From the NCBI GenBank assembly GCA_032622095.1, contig CP136062.1, positions 16,617,739 to 16,681,738 on the forward strand: 64,000 nt of DNA. Reading direction: 5' to 3'. Numbering within the stretch: the stretch's first letter is position 1; each line of letters begins with the position of its first letter. Source of the DNA: Siphonodentalium dalli. Lineage: Eukaryota > Mollusca > Scaphopoda > Gadilida > Siphonodentaliidae. The position numbers and the translations under genes are program-made. Positions 52,801-53,642 of this stretch are shown piece after piece. The notes under the pieces were generated by a model. That model was given only the letters and a program-made list of their open reading frames with translations. It was not told the origin of the DNA and ran no database searches.

Positions 52801-53642
52801 AGAATTATGGGAAATTTTCAGGATTTAGTTGGAAATATGGATTGTTGCCATTCATCGAAAAGCTCTCATTTGCGGCCAGTCGGGTTCAAAGGGTTAAACA
52901 CAGCAGAATTATGGGTAATTTTTCAGGATTTAGTCAGAAATATGGCTTGTTGCCATTCATTGGAAAGCTCTCACCATATATATCGTACCTGAATTAAAGG
53001 TTCACGCATTTATAGATAAGTTAATATACACTTCCCAAATTTTATTGGTGTTGTCTGATCCATAACAGTAAAAATTAAGTTAATATCATGCAAGCAAGAT
53101 ATATATACACTAATGCCCTAATTAATCGACTCCTTAATCACAGCAGAATTATGGGTAACTTTTTAGGATTTAGTCGGAAATATGGCTTGTTGCCATATTA
53201 TCCATAATTCTGCTGTGGTTAAGGAGTCGATTATTTAGGACATTACTTCTAGATGAGATTTATCAAATTTGAACGACATTCAATAAAAAATATGGCTGCT
53301 GGCAGCCGTCCAAAACTTCAATGTGGCTCTTTGGGTTGACCTCCATTATTTTTTAAACATTTTTACTTTCCACATTCATTATCGCTCCATTGACTGTAAT
53401 ATATGACATTATCCCCTCTCTATGTTGAGCAACAGTGTCATTGACATGTTCATTCTCTTTTAATTTCTAGATGGATGTGTGAACCAGGATGCTTGGTACA
53501 ATGATGAAACAAGTAAATGTTATTGGTTTGAGAATACGACCCTGACACAGTCTGCTGCCGCCGACTGGTGCACAATGTATGGTGGCCATCTTGCTTACTC
53601 CGTGGAGACTAACCTGCTCAATATGCTTAAAAATCAAAACAG
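16760..53642 (+). CDS. EGF- and C-type-lectin-domain gene, internal exons, incomplete at both ends
   Basis: Nine exons form one continuous reading frame: 16760-16882, 19895-20005, 21076-21186, 24892-25069, 26910-27118, 30906-31101, 40565-40776, 46935-47048 and 53471-53642 (1426 nt, about 475 codons). Domain order is EGF-EGF-EGF-CTLD-CTLD-EGF-half CTLD. All junctions are AG/GT. Phases are 1-1 for EGF exons and 1-2 then 2-1 for the CTLD halves, and every join is stop-free. The split codon at the EGF2/EGF3 join gives Asp, completing the cbEGF motif DIDEC. These are seen directly. From the families, the product should be secreted or an ectodomain with disulphide-bonded modules. Ligand and cell type are unknown. 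No signal peptide, transmembrane segment, start or stop is visible. The introns (1.1-9.5 kb) are packed with transposons. Confidence 0.85.
16916..18196 (-). mobile_element. TTAA MITE, family PB-A, copy 2, interrupted by a hAT element
   Basis: TTAA at 16912-16915 and 18197-18200 flank ends CCCTTTACCCAACA and TGTTGGGTAAAGGG. The orientation is opposite to copy 1: the paired hairpins come first (about 16940-17010 and 17091-17158), then the CCGGTTC...TTTAGGCTGTTGAAGC block. It is split by the hAT insertion at 17195-18074. It lies in intron 1 of the EGF/CTLD gene. Confidence 0.85.
17195..18074. mobile_element. hAT-like element nested in PB-A copy 2
   Basis: 880 bp with a 20-bp terminal inverted repeat TAGGCTTGCCGCGATTTTGG and an 8-bp target duplication GTGGTCAA (17187-17194 and 18075-18082). 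The sister PB-A copies at about 49130 and 51795 show the unoccupied site with a single GTGGTCAA (complement strand). The interior has no transposase-like ORF; CGATTAATCG-type inverted motifs lie near both ends. Confidence 0.92.
18225..18860 (-). mobile_element. P-related repeat, copy 4, diverged
   Basis: Diverged units with GGATTTTACTCTTTG, CATATGGATCTTCAGGGTGACC and CATGGCTGCCAGCAGCC. It is similar to 52045-52535 and more distantly to the main P blocks. The ORF at 18399-18638 follows the repeat. Confidence 0.6.
18861..19260. mobile_element. Family D dispersed repeat, copy 1
   Basis: Contains the D signature: GTGCCTGTCATTTGCAGAATG, then a hairpin of GAATGAGGTCCCCAGAGGG-type and complementary arms around a GCTAGC core, then a tail GAAACTAAACTAAAAAAG. 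A second hairpin copy ends at 19257. Confidence 0.75.
19312..19422 (-). mobile_element. Family C MITE, right half only
   Basis: Starts at the centre of the hairpin (GAGAGCTTTCTGATGAATGG) and runs to the right terminus GGGCATTATTG followed by TA. The left arm is missing. Confidence 0.8.
19494..19880. mobile_element. Family D dispersed repeat, copy 2, abutting the EGF2 acceptor
   Basis: Same layout as copy 1. Its last recognisable segment (GTGAATTTAGTGATGCTAGC) ends only about 35 bp before the EGF2 exon, so the branch-point region of intron 1 is at the edge of this element. Confidence 0.75.
19895..20005 (+). CDS. Exon: EGF-like domain 2 (calcium-binding type)
   Basis: A 111-bp exon (37 codons, phase 1-1) between aatgtag and the donor gtttgtc. 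It has six EGF cysteines (NEC, SPC, GTC, YRCDC, YQC). The N-terminal EINEC and the segment CVDADTGYRCDC fit the calcium-binding EGF pattern and the Asp/Asn beta-hydroxylation consensus C-x-[DN]-x4-[FY]-x-C-x-C. Glycines in NAGYEGYQC match the usual GxxG turn. It follows EGF1 after a 3.0-kb intron filled with TTAA, hAT, P, C and D elements. The donor GTTTGT is weaker than GTAAGT but acceptable. Confidence 0.9.
20094..21013. mobile_element. Family C hairpin MITE, copy split by a Harbinger-like element
   Basis: TA-flanked (20092-20093 and 21014-21015). The left terminus is internally deleted (CAGTAATCGACTCC instead of CAGTAATGCCCTAAATAATCGACTCC). Arms CGGAAATATGGCTTGTTGCC face each other around 20170-20220. 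The right arm is interrupted at 20285. Together with its insert it makes up most of intron 2. Confidence 0.85.
20285..20999. mobile_element. PIF/Harbinger-like element nested in the family C MITE
   Basis: Terminal inverted repeats AGGCCGCCGCACACGATG and AGCCTGCCGCACACGATG (complement of the right end) are flanked by TTA (20282-20284 and 21000-21002). A 3-bp TTA duplication with GC-rich ends is the PIF/Harbinger pattern. Removing the insert restores the family C end GATTACTTAGGGCATTACTG. Subterminal repeats of CACCGTGTGCG-type text occur on both sides. The 715-bp interior has no transposase. Confidence 0.85.
21076..21186 (+). CDS. Exon: EGF-like domain 3 (calcium-binding type)
   Basis: A 111-bp exon (37 codons, phase 1-1) from tttttcag to the donor gtatgttaaa. 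The split first codon reads Asp, giving DIDEC, the canonical cbEGF start. Six cysteines: DEC, NPC, GNC, YTCQC, VYC. CTDAINGYTCQC fits the Asp beta-hydroxylation consensus. The last 58 bp of this exon plus 24 bp of intron are tandemly copied about a dozen times downstream (21187-22200). Reading through those copies is not possible in frame because 82 is not a multiple of three. Confidence 0.92.
21129..22200 (+). repeat. 82-bp tandem array made from the EGF3 exon end and its donor site
   Basis: The unit is the last 58 bp of the EGF3 exon (from ATCAACGGATACAC) plus the first 24 bp of the intron (GTATGTTAAAAC...). Donor-like GT sites recur at 21187, 21269, 21351, 21433, then (after a 159-bp step) 21592, 21674, 21756, 21838, 21920, 22002, 22084 and 22166, with exact 82-bp spacing. 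Most copies keep the YTCQC-encoding text and GTATGT. No upstream acceptor is part of the unit. Confidence 0.95.
21458..21545 (+). repeat. SINE-tail-like insertion inside the 82-bp array
   Basis: One array unit is disrupted by text containing GGCCTTAGTGGCTAAAGCGA and ending CAATAAACCCCAATCAATCA. This resembles the 3' tail of mollusc-type SINEs/RTE elements as I remember them, and resembles ACAATAAACACCAATGAAC in the 402-bp satellite. Confidence 0.5.
22201..23620. repeat. Intron sequence with a diverged repeat (Q) and a 26-G tract
   Basis: Phrases such as CAATAATGCTCACTGATG and GATTTGGATGTATATTCCC occur at 22380-22650 and again at 25490-25575, defining a dispersed repeat. G26 lies at 23245-23270. 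No exon is supported. Confidence 0.6.
23624..23836. mobile_element. Family C hairpin MITE, full-length copy
   Basis: A nearly perfect inverted repeat with ~100-bp arms, from CAGTAATGCTCTAATTAATC to GATTATTTAGAGCATTATTG, flanked by TA (22 bp unrelated sequence lies outside). Centre: GAAAGCTCTCGCCGAGAGC. The TA flanks and CAGT termini suggest a Tc1/mariner-related foldback element. It has no ORF. Confidence 0.88.
24341..24500. mobile_element. Foldback hairpin element, ~75-bp arms
   Basis: TAAGGATTAACTGTCATGTG at the left is complementary to CACATGACAGTTAATCCTTA-type text at the right, and the arms stay complementary to the centre (AAAACCCTTTGGGTTTT). TA flanks both ends. Confidence 0.85.
24892..25069 (+). 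CDS. Exon: C-type lectin domain 1, first half
   Basis: A 178-bp exon, phase 1 to 2, from gtcttttccag to the donor gtgagtat. It encodes the N-terminal half of a long-form CTLD: an extra N-terminal cysteine (GDYYC), its partner (YRC) with an aromatic strand FWIVNN, the alpha-1 cysteine (STAC), then the QGMLGVPYEDASHQFLL helix region. Joined through the split Arg codon to 26910-27118 it makes a complete domain. The usual GGxLA motif is QGMLGV here. The call rests on cysteine pattern and phase. Confidence 0.82.
25070..26148. other. Intron: dispersed repeats, no exon
   Basis: 25095-25330 carries CCCCGAAATTTTCAG and GTGCGTCCGTCCGTCCGG, related to 47280-47380. 25480-25600 is a Q repeat copy. 25736-26148 shows nothing I recognise. 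Confidence 0.6.
26153..26524. mobile_element. TTAA MITE, family PB-B, copy 2
   Basis: TTAA at 26149-26152 and 26525-26528, ends CCCTTTCAGTGCCAGG and CCTGGCACTCAAAGGG. It contains one ~70-bp hairpin (about 26410-26477) with a small loss on the right arm. Confidence 0.82.
26556..26720. repeat. Inverted repeat with ~70-bp arms
   Basis: ACAACTCGTCCCCAGTTTAT faces ATAAACTGGGGACGAGTTGT, and AATAAATTAGGTC faces GACCTAATTTATT near the centre. It is probably a foldback MITE. It lies about 190 bp upstream of the second CTLD1 exon. Confidence 0.85.
26910..27118 (+). CDS. Exon: C-type lectin domain 1, second half
   Basis: A 209-bp exon, phase 2 to 1, from ttttgtcag to the donor gtatgtag. It contains the CTLD core: FTGDTWLGMS (the WIGL-like strand), NGDW, FTWASSEPANS at the EPN position, GCVFM, then FNGDCTTSRPYLCE with the last two conserved cysteines. 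The calcium/sugar motifs are altered: EPAN rather than EPN, and FNGD where WND is expected. Classical mannose- or galactose-type calcium-dependent binding is therefore doubtful (inference). The last 28 bp plus 25 bp of intron are tandemly repeated directly downstream. Confidence 0.9.
27091..27302 (+). repeat. 53-bp tandem array made from the CTLD1 exon end and its donor
   Basis: Unit starts AGCAGACCGTATCTGTGTGA at 27091, 27144, 27197 and 27250, exactly 53 bp apart. It consists of 28 bp of exon plus 25 bp of intron. Three copies retain GTATGT at the donor; one has GTAATT. Fifty-three is not a multiple of three. Confidence 0.95.
27399..27470 (+). mobile_element. Lone end of the CAGGGTTTCCGC hAT family
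   Basis: CAGGGTTTCCGCTACTATGG matches the termini of the elements at 5518 and 61767, followed by a similar GC-rich subterminal stretch. No matching right end was found, so it is likely a fragment. Confidence 0.6.
27655..27850 (-). mobile_element. P-repeat fragment, copy 5
   Basis: One unit in reverse orientation (GCAGCCATCTTGGATTTC, then CATGGGCTACAGG). It preserves the uninterrupted text across the site where P copy 2 carries a 5-kb insertion. Confidence 0.75.
28047..28142 (+). mobile_element. Family C MITE, left-half fragment
   Basis: AACCAAAGCAGAATTATGGG to CATTGGAAAGCTCTC matches the left arm of the family C hairpin; the right arm is absent. Confidence 0.75.
28190..28740. repeat. 65-bp tandem array derived from a family C MITE end
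   Basis: GTACAGTTTATGAACCCATA-type starts occur at 28201, 28266, 28331, 28396, 28461, 28526 and 28591, then 28614 and 28679 (65-bp steps with one short copy). Each unit includes the MITE end CTGTGGTTAAGGAGTCGATT then ATTTAGGGCACTAG, so a transposon terminus plus flank has been amplified as a minisatellite. Confidence 0.93.
28741..29339. other. Intron sequence, nothing recognised
   Basis: AT-rich, with stop codons in all frames. No exon, RNA or repeat is supported. Confidence 0.5.
29340..29555. repeat. Copy A of a ~215-bp duplicated segment
   Basis: From ACCATATATATCGTACCTGA through the start of a family C MITE, this is almost identical to 52975-53190, differing mainly by a 3-bp GTT and a few substitutions. 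Confidence 0.92.
29480..29863. mobile_element. Family C hairpin MITE with a small nested element
   Basis: Left end CAGTAATGCCCTAATTAATC preceded by TA; arms meet near 29585 (GCTCTCAATGAGAGC). The right arm is interrupted at 29669-29837 and ends GATTATTCAGGGCA. Confidence 0.8.
29669..29837. mobile_element. 169-bp nested element with CAGGCCTTAA ends
   Basis: Begins CAGGCCTTAAGATCC and ends GGATTTTAAGGCCTG; TTAAGG lies on both sides (29663-29668 and 29838-29843). The interior is two tandem copies of GATTCTCGTA...GATTCCCTGTAGAAACGTTA. The hAT-like termini are suggestive, but the duplication is only 6 bp. Confidence 0.65.
30170..30537. repeat. Copy 1 of a diverged ~360-bp repeat (R)
   Basis: Shares TTCGGGTGCGTAAAACTGATA, CTACTAACATC and ATAAAATAACTAC-like text in the same order as 44400-44757, with many substitutions. 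Confidence 0.8.
30538..30925 (+). repeat. 44-bp tandem array of the CTLD2 acceptor and exon start
   Basis: The unit TGATTAAATTATTTCCAG + TTATTGAAGCTCGTGGCTAT recurs, with candidate exon starts at 30558, 30602, 30646, 30686, 30730, 30774, 30818, 30862 and the real one at 30906 (44-bp steps, one of 40). Every decoy exon start is followed in frame by a TAA (GGC TAT TAA, or TAT GAT TAA for 30646), so only the last copy stays open. Confidence 0.95.
30906..31101 (+). CDS. Exon: C-type lectin domain 2, first half
   Basis: A 196-bp exon, phase 1 to 2, from ttatttccag to the donor gtaagtgt. It encodes a CTLD N-terminal half: YYWYNKTIDHATARWCQQ (strand, helix and the first conserved cysteine), then GTLALFGSENVFNFI, the helix-2 region. 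It lacks the extra N-terminal cysteine pair of CTLD1 and CTLD3, so it is short-form. The last of nine tandem acceptors was chosen because only it gives an open frame. The intron splitting this domain is 9.5 kb, the largest seen here. Confidence 0.88.
31102..32019. other. Intron sequence, no exon
   Basis: An 88-codon open frame at 31760-32026 runs into the hairpin at 32020 and has no recognisable domain. A short inverted motif TGTGGTACAATT/AATTGTACCAC lies at about 31217-31245, echoing the arms of that hairpin. Confidence 0.5.
32020..32163. mobile_element. Foldback hairpin with ~65-bp arms
   Basis: AAATAAATACACGGTGTA faces TACACCGTGTATTTATTT, and GGTCAAGTTGTACCACAAAA faces TTTTGTGGTACAACTTGACC. 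The centre is TCCGCTACGC. Probably a MITE. Confidence 0.85.
32165..32275. mobile_element. Family D hairpin fragment
   Basis: ATGAGGTCCCCAGAGGGTGA faces TTCACCCTCTGGGGACCTCA around a core with GACCTAGCATCACC. Only the hairpin portion of family D is present. Confidence 0.8.
32354..39340 (-). mobile_element. Transposon 'P', copy 2, interrupted by a 5-kb element
   Basis: Begins TTAGCTCAACGTTACTTTG (32358) and ends with GTTGAGCTACAGTGTCATTG (about 39312) followed by CACTTTCATTT, the same end pair as copy 1 in inverted orientation. The interior at 37491-39200 is about ten degenerate ~160-bp units. Without the insertion at about 32500-37490 it would be about 2 kb. A GT-rich microsatellite (32395-32452) sits at its left, like the ACACGCACACAGACAC stretch of copy 1. 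Confidence 0.75.
32500..37490. mobile_element. ~5-kb unclassified element with ~165-185-bp terminal inverted repeats
   Basis: 32503-32668 is closely complementary to 37278-37462 (shared text: CTTCACACTGAACTATAT, CATTGTCCTCGCTCAGATTA, GTCACGCGTGAACTCCCTAC). Outside, the P repeat breaks at GATTTCCAAATTT and resumes at CAATGCATTAGCACGGGCTA, which are contiguous in P copies at 27770 and 37960, so the block is one insertion. A second terminal fragment with a palindromic junction sits at 37118-37215. The interior is richer in GC, with diverged internal duplications (33776-33860 with 35405-35520; 35675-35815 with 35930-36050). ORFs reach only 84 codons, with no domain I can name. Confidence 0.78.
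39528..39655. mobile_element. Family D tail fragment
   Basis: GATGTTCACCCATTAGTCAC to AACAATGTTAATTTGA parallels 50033-50140, the tail of another family D copy. Confidence 0.65.
39836..39932 (-). mobile_element. 5S rRNA-derived sequence (5S-type SINE head or pseudogene)
   Basis: Read on the minus strand: CTGATCACCGAAGTTAAGCC, then TCCTTGGAATGGATGGGTGA, CCGGCTTGGGATTCCGGGTG, in the order and spacing of a eukaryotic 5S rRNA internal promoter and 3' half. Bases differ from a functional 5S gene at many positions and the 5' part is missing. It fits a SINE3-like head or a retro-pseudogene. Confidence 0.75.
39990..40505. repeat. 27-bp minisatellite, about 19 copies
   Basis: Unit GCGACCGCTACATAATGTAG + AACCAAC. 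It stops about 60 bp upstream of the CTLD2 second exon. Because 27 is divisible by three, both strands stay open (9-residue repeats), producing long apparent ORFs up to 184 codons that are almost certainly not genes. Each unit contains TAG+AACCA, like the true junction CAG+AACCAG at 40565. Confidence 0.95.
40565..40776 (+). CDS. Exon: C-type lectin domain 2, second half
   Basis: A 212-bp exon, phase 2 to 1, from tctttctgccacag to the donor gtgagtta. Joined to 30906-31101 through an AA|A lysine codon. It contains GKFFWTGITD (WIGL-like), EDDWTSWDNKDVGW, ACVSFDEAGEM, and ESCNDENPSICMS with the last two conserved cysteines. No EPN or QPD motif and no WND are visible, so calcium-dependent sugar binding is unlikely for this domain (inference). 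The final ~20 bp and 14 bp of intron are duplicated downstream. Confidence 0.9.
40743..40850 (+). repeat. 34-bp tandem repeat of the CTLD2 exon end and its donor, three copies
   Basis: Potential donors fall at 40777 (real, GTGAGT), 40811 (GTGAGT) and 40845 (GTATGA), exactly 34 bp apart, each preceded by TCCATATGTA...CTG. The third copy is decayed. Confidence 0.9.
40877..41198. mobile_element. TTAA MITE, family PB-B, copy 3, with a family C fragment inside
   Basis: TTAA at 40873-40876 and 41199-41202; ends CCCTTTCAGTGCCAAG and CTTGGCACTGAAAGAG. The arms AAGAGCTCTTTCCATCAATG face each other but are separated by a family C MITE fragment (about 40999-41100, TCGAATCCTTAACCACAGC). Confidence 0.8.
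41225..42415. repeat. AT-rich minisatellite, ~1.2 kb
   Basis: Alternating TTTTAATACAGTTGTAA and TTTTAATACATTTAA blocks (about 33-34 bp together), with local variants (AAATTTAA; runs of the first block only). Confidence 0.97.
42585..43018. mobile_element. Family D dispersed repeat, copy with two hairpins
   Basis: GTGTGCCTGTCATTTGCAGA at the left, hairpin 1 (42608-42700), the block GATTGAAGTTCCCAAATGG to GAAACTTTCCAGAGAAGATG, then hairpin 2 (42908-43000). It closely follows the layout at 18861-19260 and 19494-19880. Confidence 0.8.
43299..43947 (-). pseudogene. LINE (non-LTR retrotransposon) ORF2 C-terminal fragment, frameshifted
   Basis: Two overlapping minus-strand frames (43947-43714, then 43799-43299) read as the end of a LINE reverse-transcriptase protein. 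The upstream piece has TGTFPIYITGLKNTVGFWHH and SDEALVKNAYIEGLS; the downstream piece (166 codons) has KLRFYRTFKTSFEMEKYL and a zinc-knuckle-like C-x2-C-x8-H-x4-C at C91, C94, H103 and C108 (RICPLCEIE...HFMLNC). This thumb/tail layout is typical of LINE ORF2 C-termini in marine invertebrates. The frame change near 43790 and the absence of the polymerase core show a dead 5'-truncated copy. It lies antisense in an intron of the EGF/CTLD gene. Confidence 0.75.
43951..44399. other. Intron sequence, nothing recognised
   Basis: No exon, RNA or repeat is supported; it may include more 5' LINE or repeat R sequence too diverged to call. Confidence 0.45.
44400..44757. repeat. Copy 2 of repeat R
   Basis: Diverged copy of 30170-30537 in the same orientation (GTTCGGGTGCGTAAAACTGA at 44409). 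Confidence 0.8.
45232..45540. repeat. Minisatellite of CGACATATGTGTCGTTCTAC-type units
   Basis: Alternating longer (with CGCGAACCGTACAG) and shorter (with CACGATATATG) units, about 24-34 bp. Three plus-strand frames stay open across it, giving spurious ORFs. A short GTCGCCTAAGGGTTAACTC repeat follows to about 45605. Confidence 0.93.
45691..46127. mobile_element. TTAA MITE, family PB-B, copy 4
   Basis: TTAA at 45687-45690 and 46128-46131; the left end is shortened (CCTTTTCGATCTCATCGG), the right end is ACCTGGCACTGAAAGGG. One intact ~70-bp hairpin (about 46013-46082). Confidence 0.82.
46230..46895. repeat. 66-bp tandem array just upstream of the EGF4 exon, ten copies
   Basis: The palindromic core ACTCATCAATGAGT recurs at 46265, 46331, 46397 and onward every 66 bp to 46859. 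Early units alternate CATTTCCTAAGGG and CATTAACAAAGGG, giving a 132-bp higher-order period. It ends about 40 bp before the exon. ORFs of 22-codon repeats on both strands are by-products. Confidence 0.95.
46935..47048 (+). CDS. Exon: EGF-like domain 4
   Basis: A 114-bp exon (38 codons, phase 1-1) from attttcttttag to the donor gtgagttt. It encodes LDRCESVFCENGGTC, then FTCDCVGVYTGRFCQ: six cysteines with the ENGGTC and YTGRFC turns typical of laminin/Notch-type EGF repeats. Unlike EGF2 and EGF3 it lacks the calcium-binding Asp/Glu pattern and the hydroxylation consensus (CITQQGNFTCDC has Q where D/N is needed). It sits between CTLD2 and CTLD3 and joins both in phase 1. Confidence 0.92.
47049..48251. 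other. Intron with dispersed repeats and decayed hairpins
   Basis: 47270-47960 has TGAGTTATGCCCCTTAGTTTG at three sites (about 47463, 47618 and 47763), an internal duplication with ~150-bp spacing. 48030-48240 contains two decayed ~70-bp hairpins of the PB-A/PB-B type and a terminal AAAGGGTTAA. Confidence 0.65.
48252..48816. mobile_element. hAT-like element, CAGGGTCCGCGCTG family
   Basis: Ends CAGGGTCCGCGCTG and CAGCGCGAACCCTG (13 of 14 complementary). Flanks GTTGACGG (48244-48251) and GTTGACTG (48817-48824) are an 8-bp duplication with one change. TTTGCCAAAT-like repeats lie near both ends. 565 bp, no ORF. Confidence 0.8.
49019..49396 (+). mobile_element. TTAA MITE, family PB-A, copy 3
   Basis: TTAA at 49015-49018 and 49397-49400, with ends CCCTTTACCCAACA and TGTTGGGTAAAGGG. 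Two ~70-bp hairpins (about 49167-49236 and 49302-49371). It shows the unoccupied version of the site used by the hAT element at 17195. Confidence 0.9.
49401..49859. other. Intron sequence, nothing recognised
   Basis: No exon or named repeat is supported. Confidence 0.45.
49860..50140. mobile_element. Family D dispersed repeat, copy
   Basis: CATTTGCAGAATGAGGTCCC hairpin at 49870-49972 followed by the tail GTCACCTCGATTATGCA to AACAATGTTAATTTGA. Confidence 0.75.
50224..50428. mobile_element. TTAA MITE, family PB-B, nearly perfect full-length palindrome
   Basis: TTAA at 50220-50223 and 50429-50432. The whole element is an inverted repeat with ~100-bp arms: CCCTTTCAGTGCCAAG...GGAAAGAGCTCTTAGAGCTC and its complement. 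It lacks the GGCGACC hairpin. Confidence 0.92.
50569..50781. mobile_element. Family C hairpin MITE, full-length copy
   Basis: TA-flanked (50567-50568 and 50782-50783). Arms from CAGTAATGCTCTAAGTAATC to GATTACTTAGAGCATTACTG are almost perfectly complementary around CTCTCCCCAAGAGC. Confidence 0.9.
50784..51348. other. Intron sequence, nothing recognised
   Basis: No exon or named repeat is supported. Confidence 0.45.
51365..51560. mobile_element. GGTCCGG-rich foldback repeat
   Basis: GTACTAGAGTACC and GGTCCGCGGTCCGG are followed by CCACGGACCGGACC and GGTCCGGTCC in both orientations, a self-complementary dispersed repeat. It runs into a family D fragment (GGAGACCTCATTCTGCAAAT). The 116-codon minus-strand ORF here is a by-product. 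Confidence 0.6.
51669..52044 (+). mobile_element. TTAA MITE, family PB-A, copy 4, right end missing
   Basis: TTAA at 51665-51668 and CCCTTTACCCAACA at the left; two ~70-bp hairpins (about 51827-51896 and 51964-52034). It stops after GGCACAGGGCCGT and runs into P-like sequence, so the terminal ~17 bp is lost. Confidence 0.85.
52045..52535 (-). mobile_element. P-related repeat, copy 6, left part
   Basis: Diverged units (GACTAAATCCTTTGGCACACC; CTGCCATCTTGG), similar to 18225-18860. It is interrupted by family C MITEs and continues at 53249. Confidence 0.6.
52536..52748. mobile_element. Family C hairpin MITE
   Basis: Left end CAGTATTGCCCTAAATAATT after TA; the hairpin centre is GCTCTCAGTGAGAGC. 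The right end is diverged (TACTTTGGGCTTTACTC). Confidence 0.82.
52764..52972. mobile_element. Two left arms of family C fused head to tail
   Basis: The left arm (CAGTAATGCCCTAAATAATC to AAAGCTCTC) is followed, after GGCCAGTCGGGTTCAAAGGG, by a second left arm (ACACAGCAGAATTATGGG to GGAAAGCTCTC). No right arm is present, so the region is chimeric. Confidence 0.75.
52975..53190. repeat. Copy B of the ~215-bp duplicated segment
   Basis: Almost identical to 29340-29555, including non-repeat flank and the start of the same family C MITE (53108 onward). This copy's MITE lacks most of both arms' centre and ends at about 53248. Confidence 0.92.
53249..53457 (-). mobile_element. Transposon 'P' right end abutting the CTLD3 acceptor
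   Basis: CATTGACTGTAATATATGAC...GTTGAGCAACAGTGTCATTG matches the end of P copy 2 (39270-39340) and, inverted, the start of copy 1. The match ends about 14 bp before the CTLD3 exon, so part of its 3' splice region is transposon-derived. Confidence 0.75.
53471..53642 (+). CDS. Exon: C-type lectin domain 3, first half
   Basis: A 172-bp exon, phase 1 to 2, from tcttttaatttctag to the donor gtaagtag. It is the most canonical CTLD half in the window: DGCVNQDAWYNDETSKCYWF (the extra long-form cysteine pair), TLTQSAAADWCTMYGGHLAY with the alpha-1 cysteine and GGHLA motif, and NLLNMLKNQNR. The phase-2 end requires a partner exon with the WIGL/WND core. None was found in the remaining 10.4 kb, so the partner lies outside the window, or was missed. 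Confidence 0.93.
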
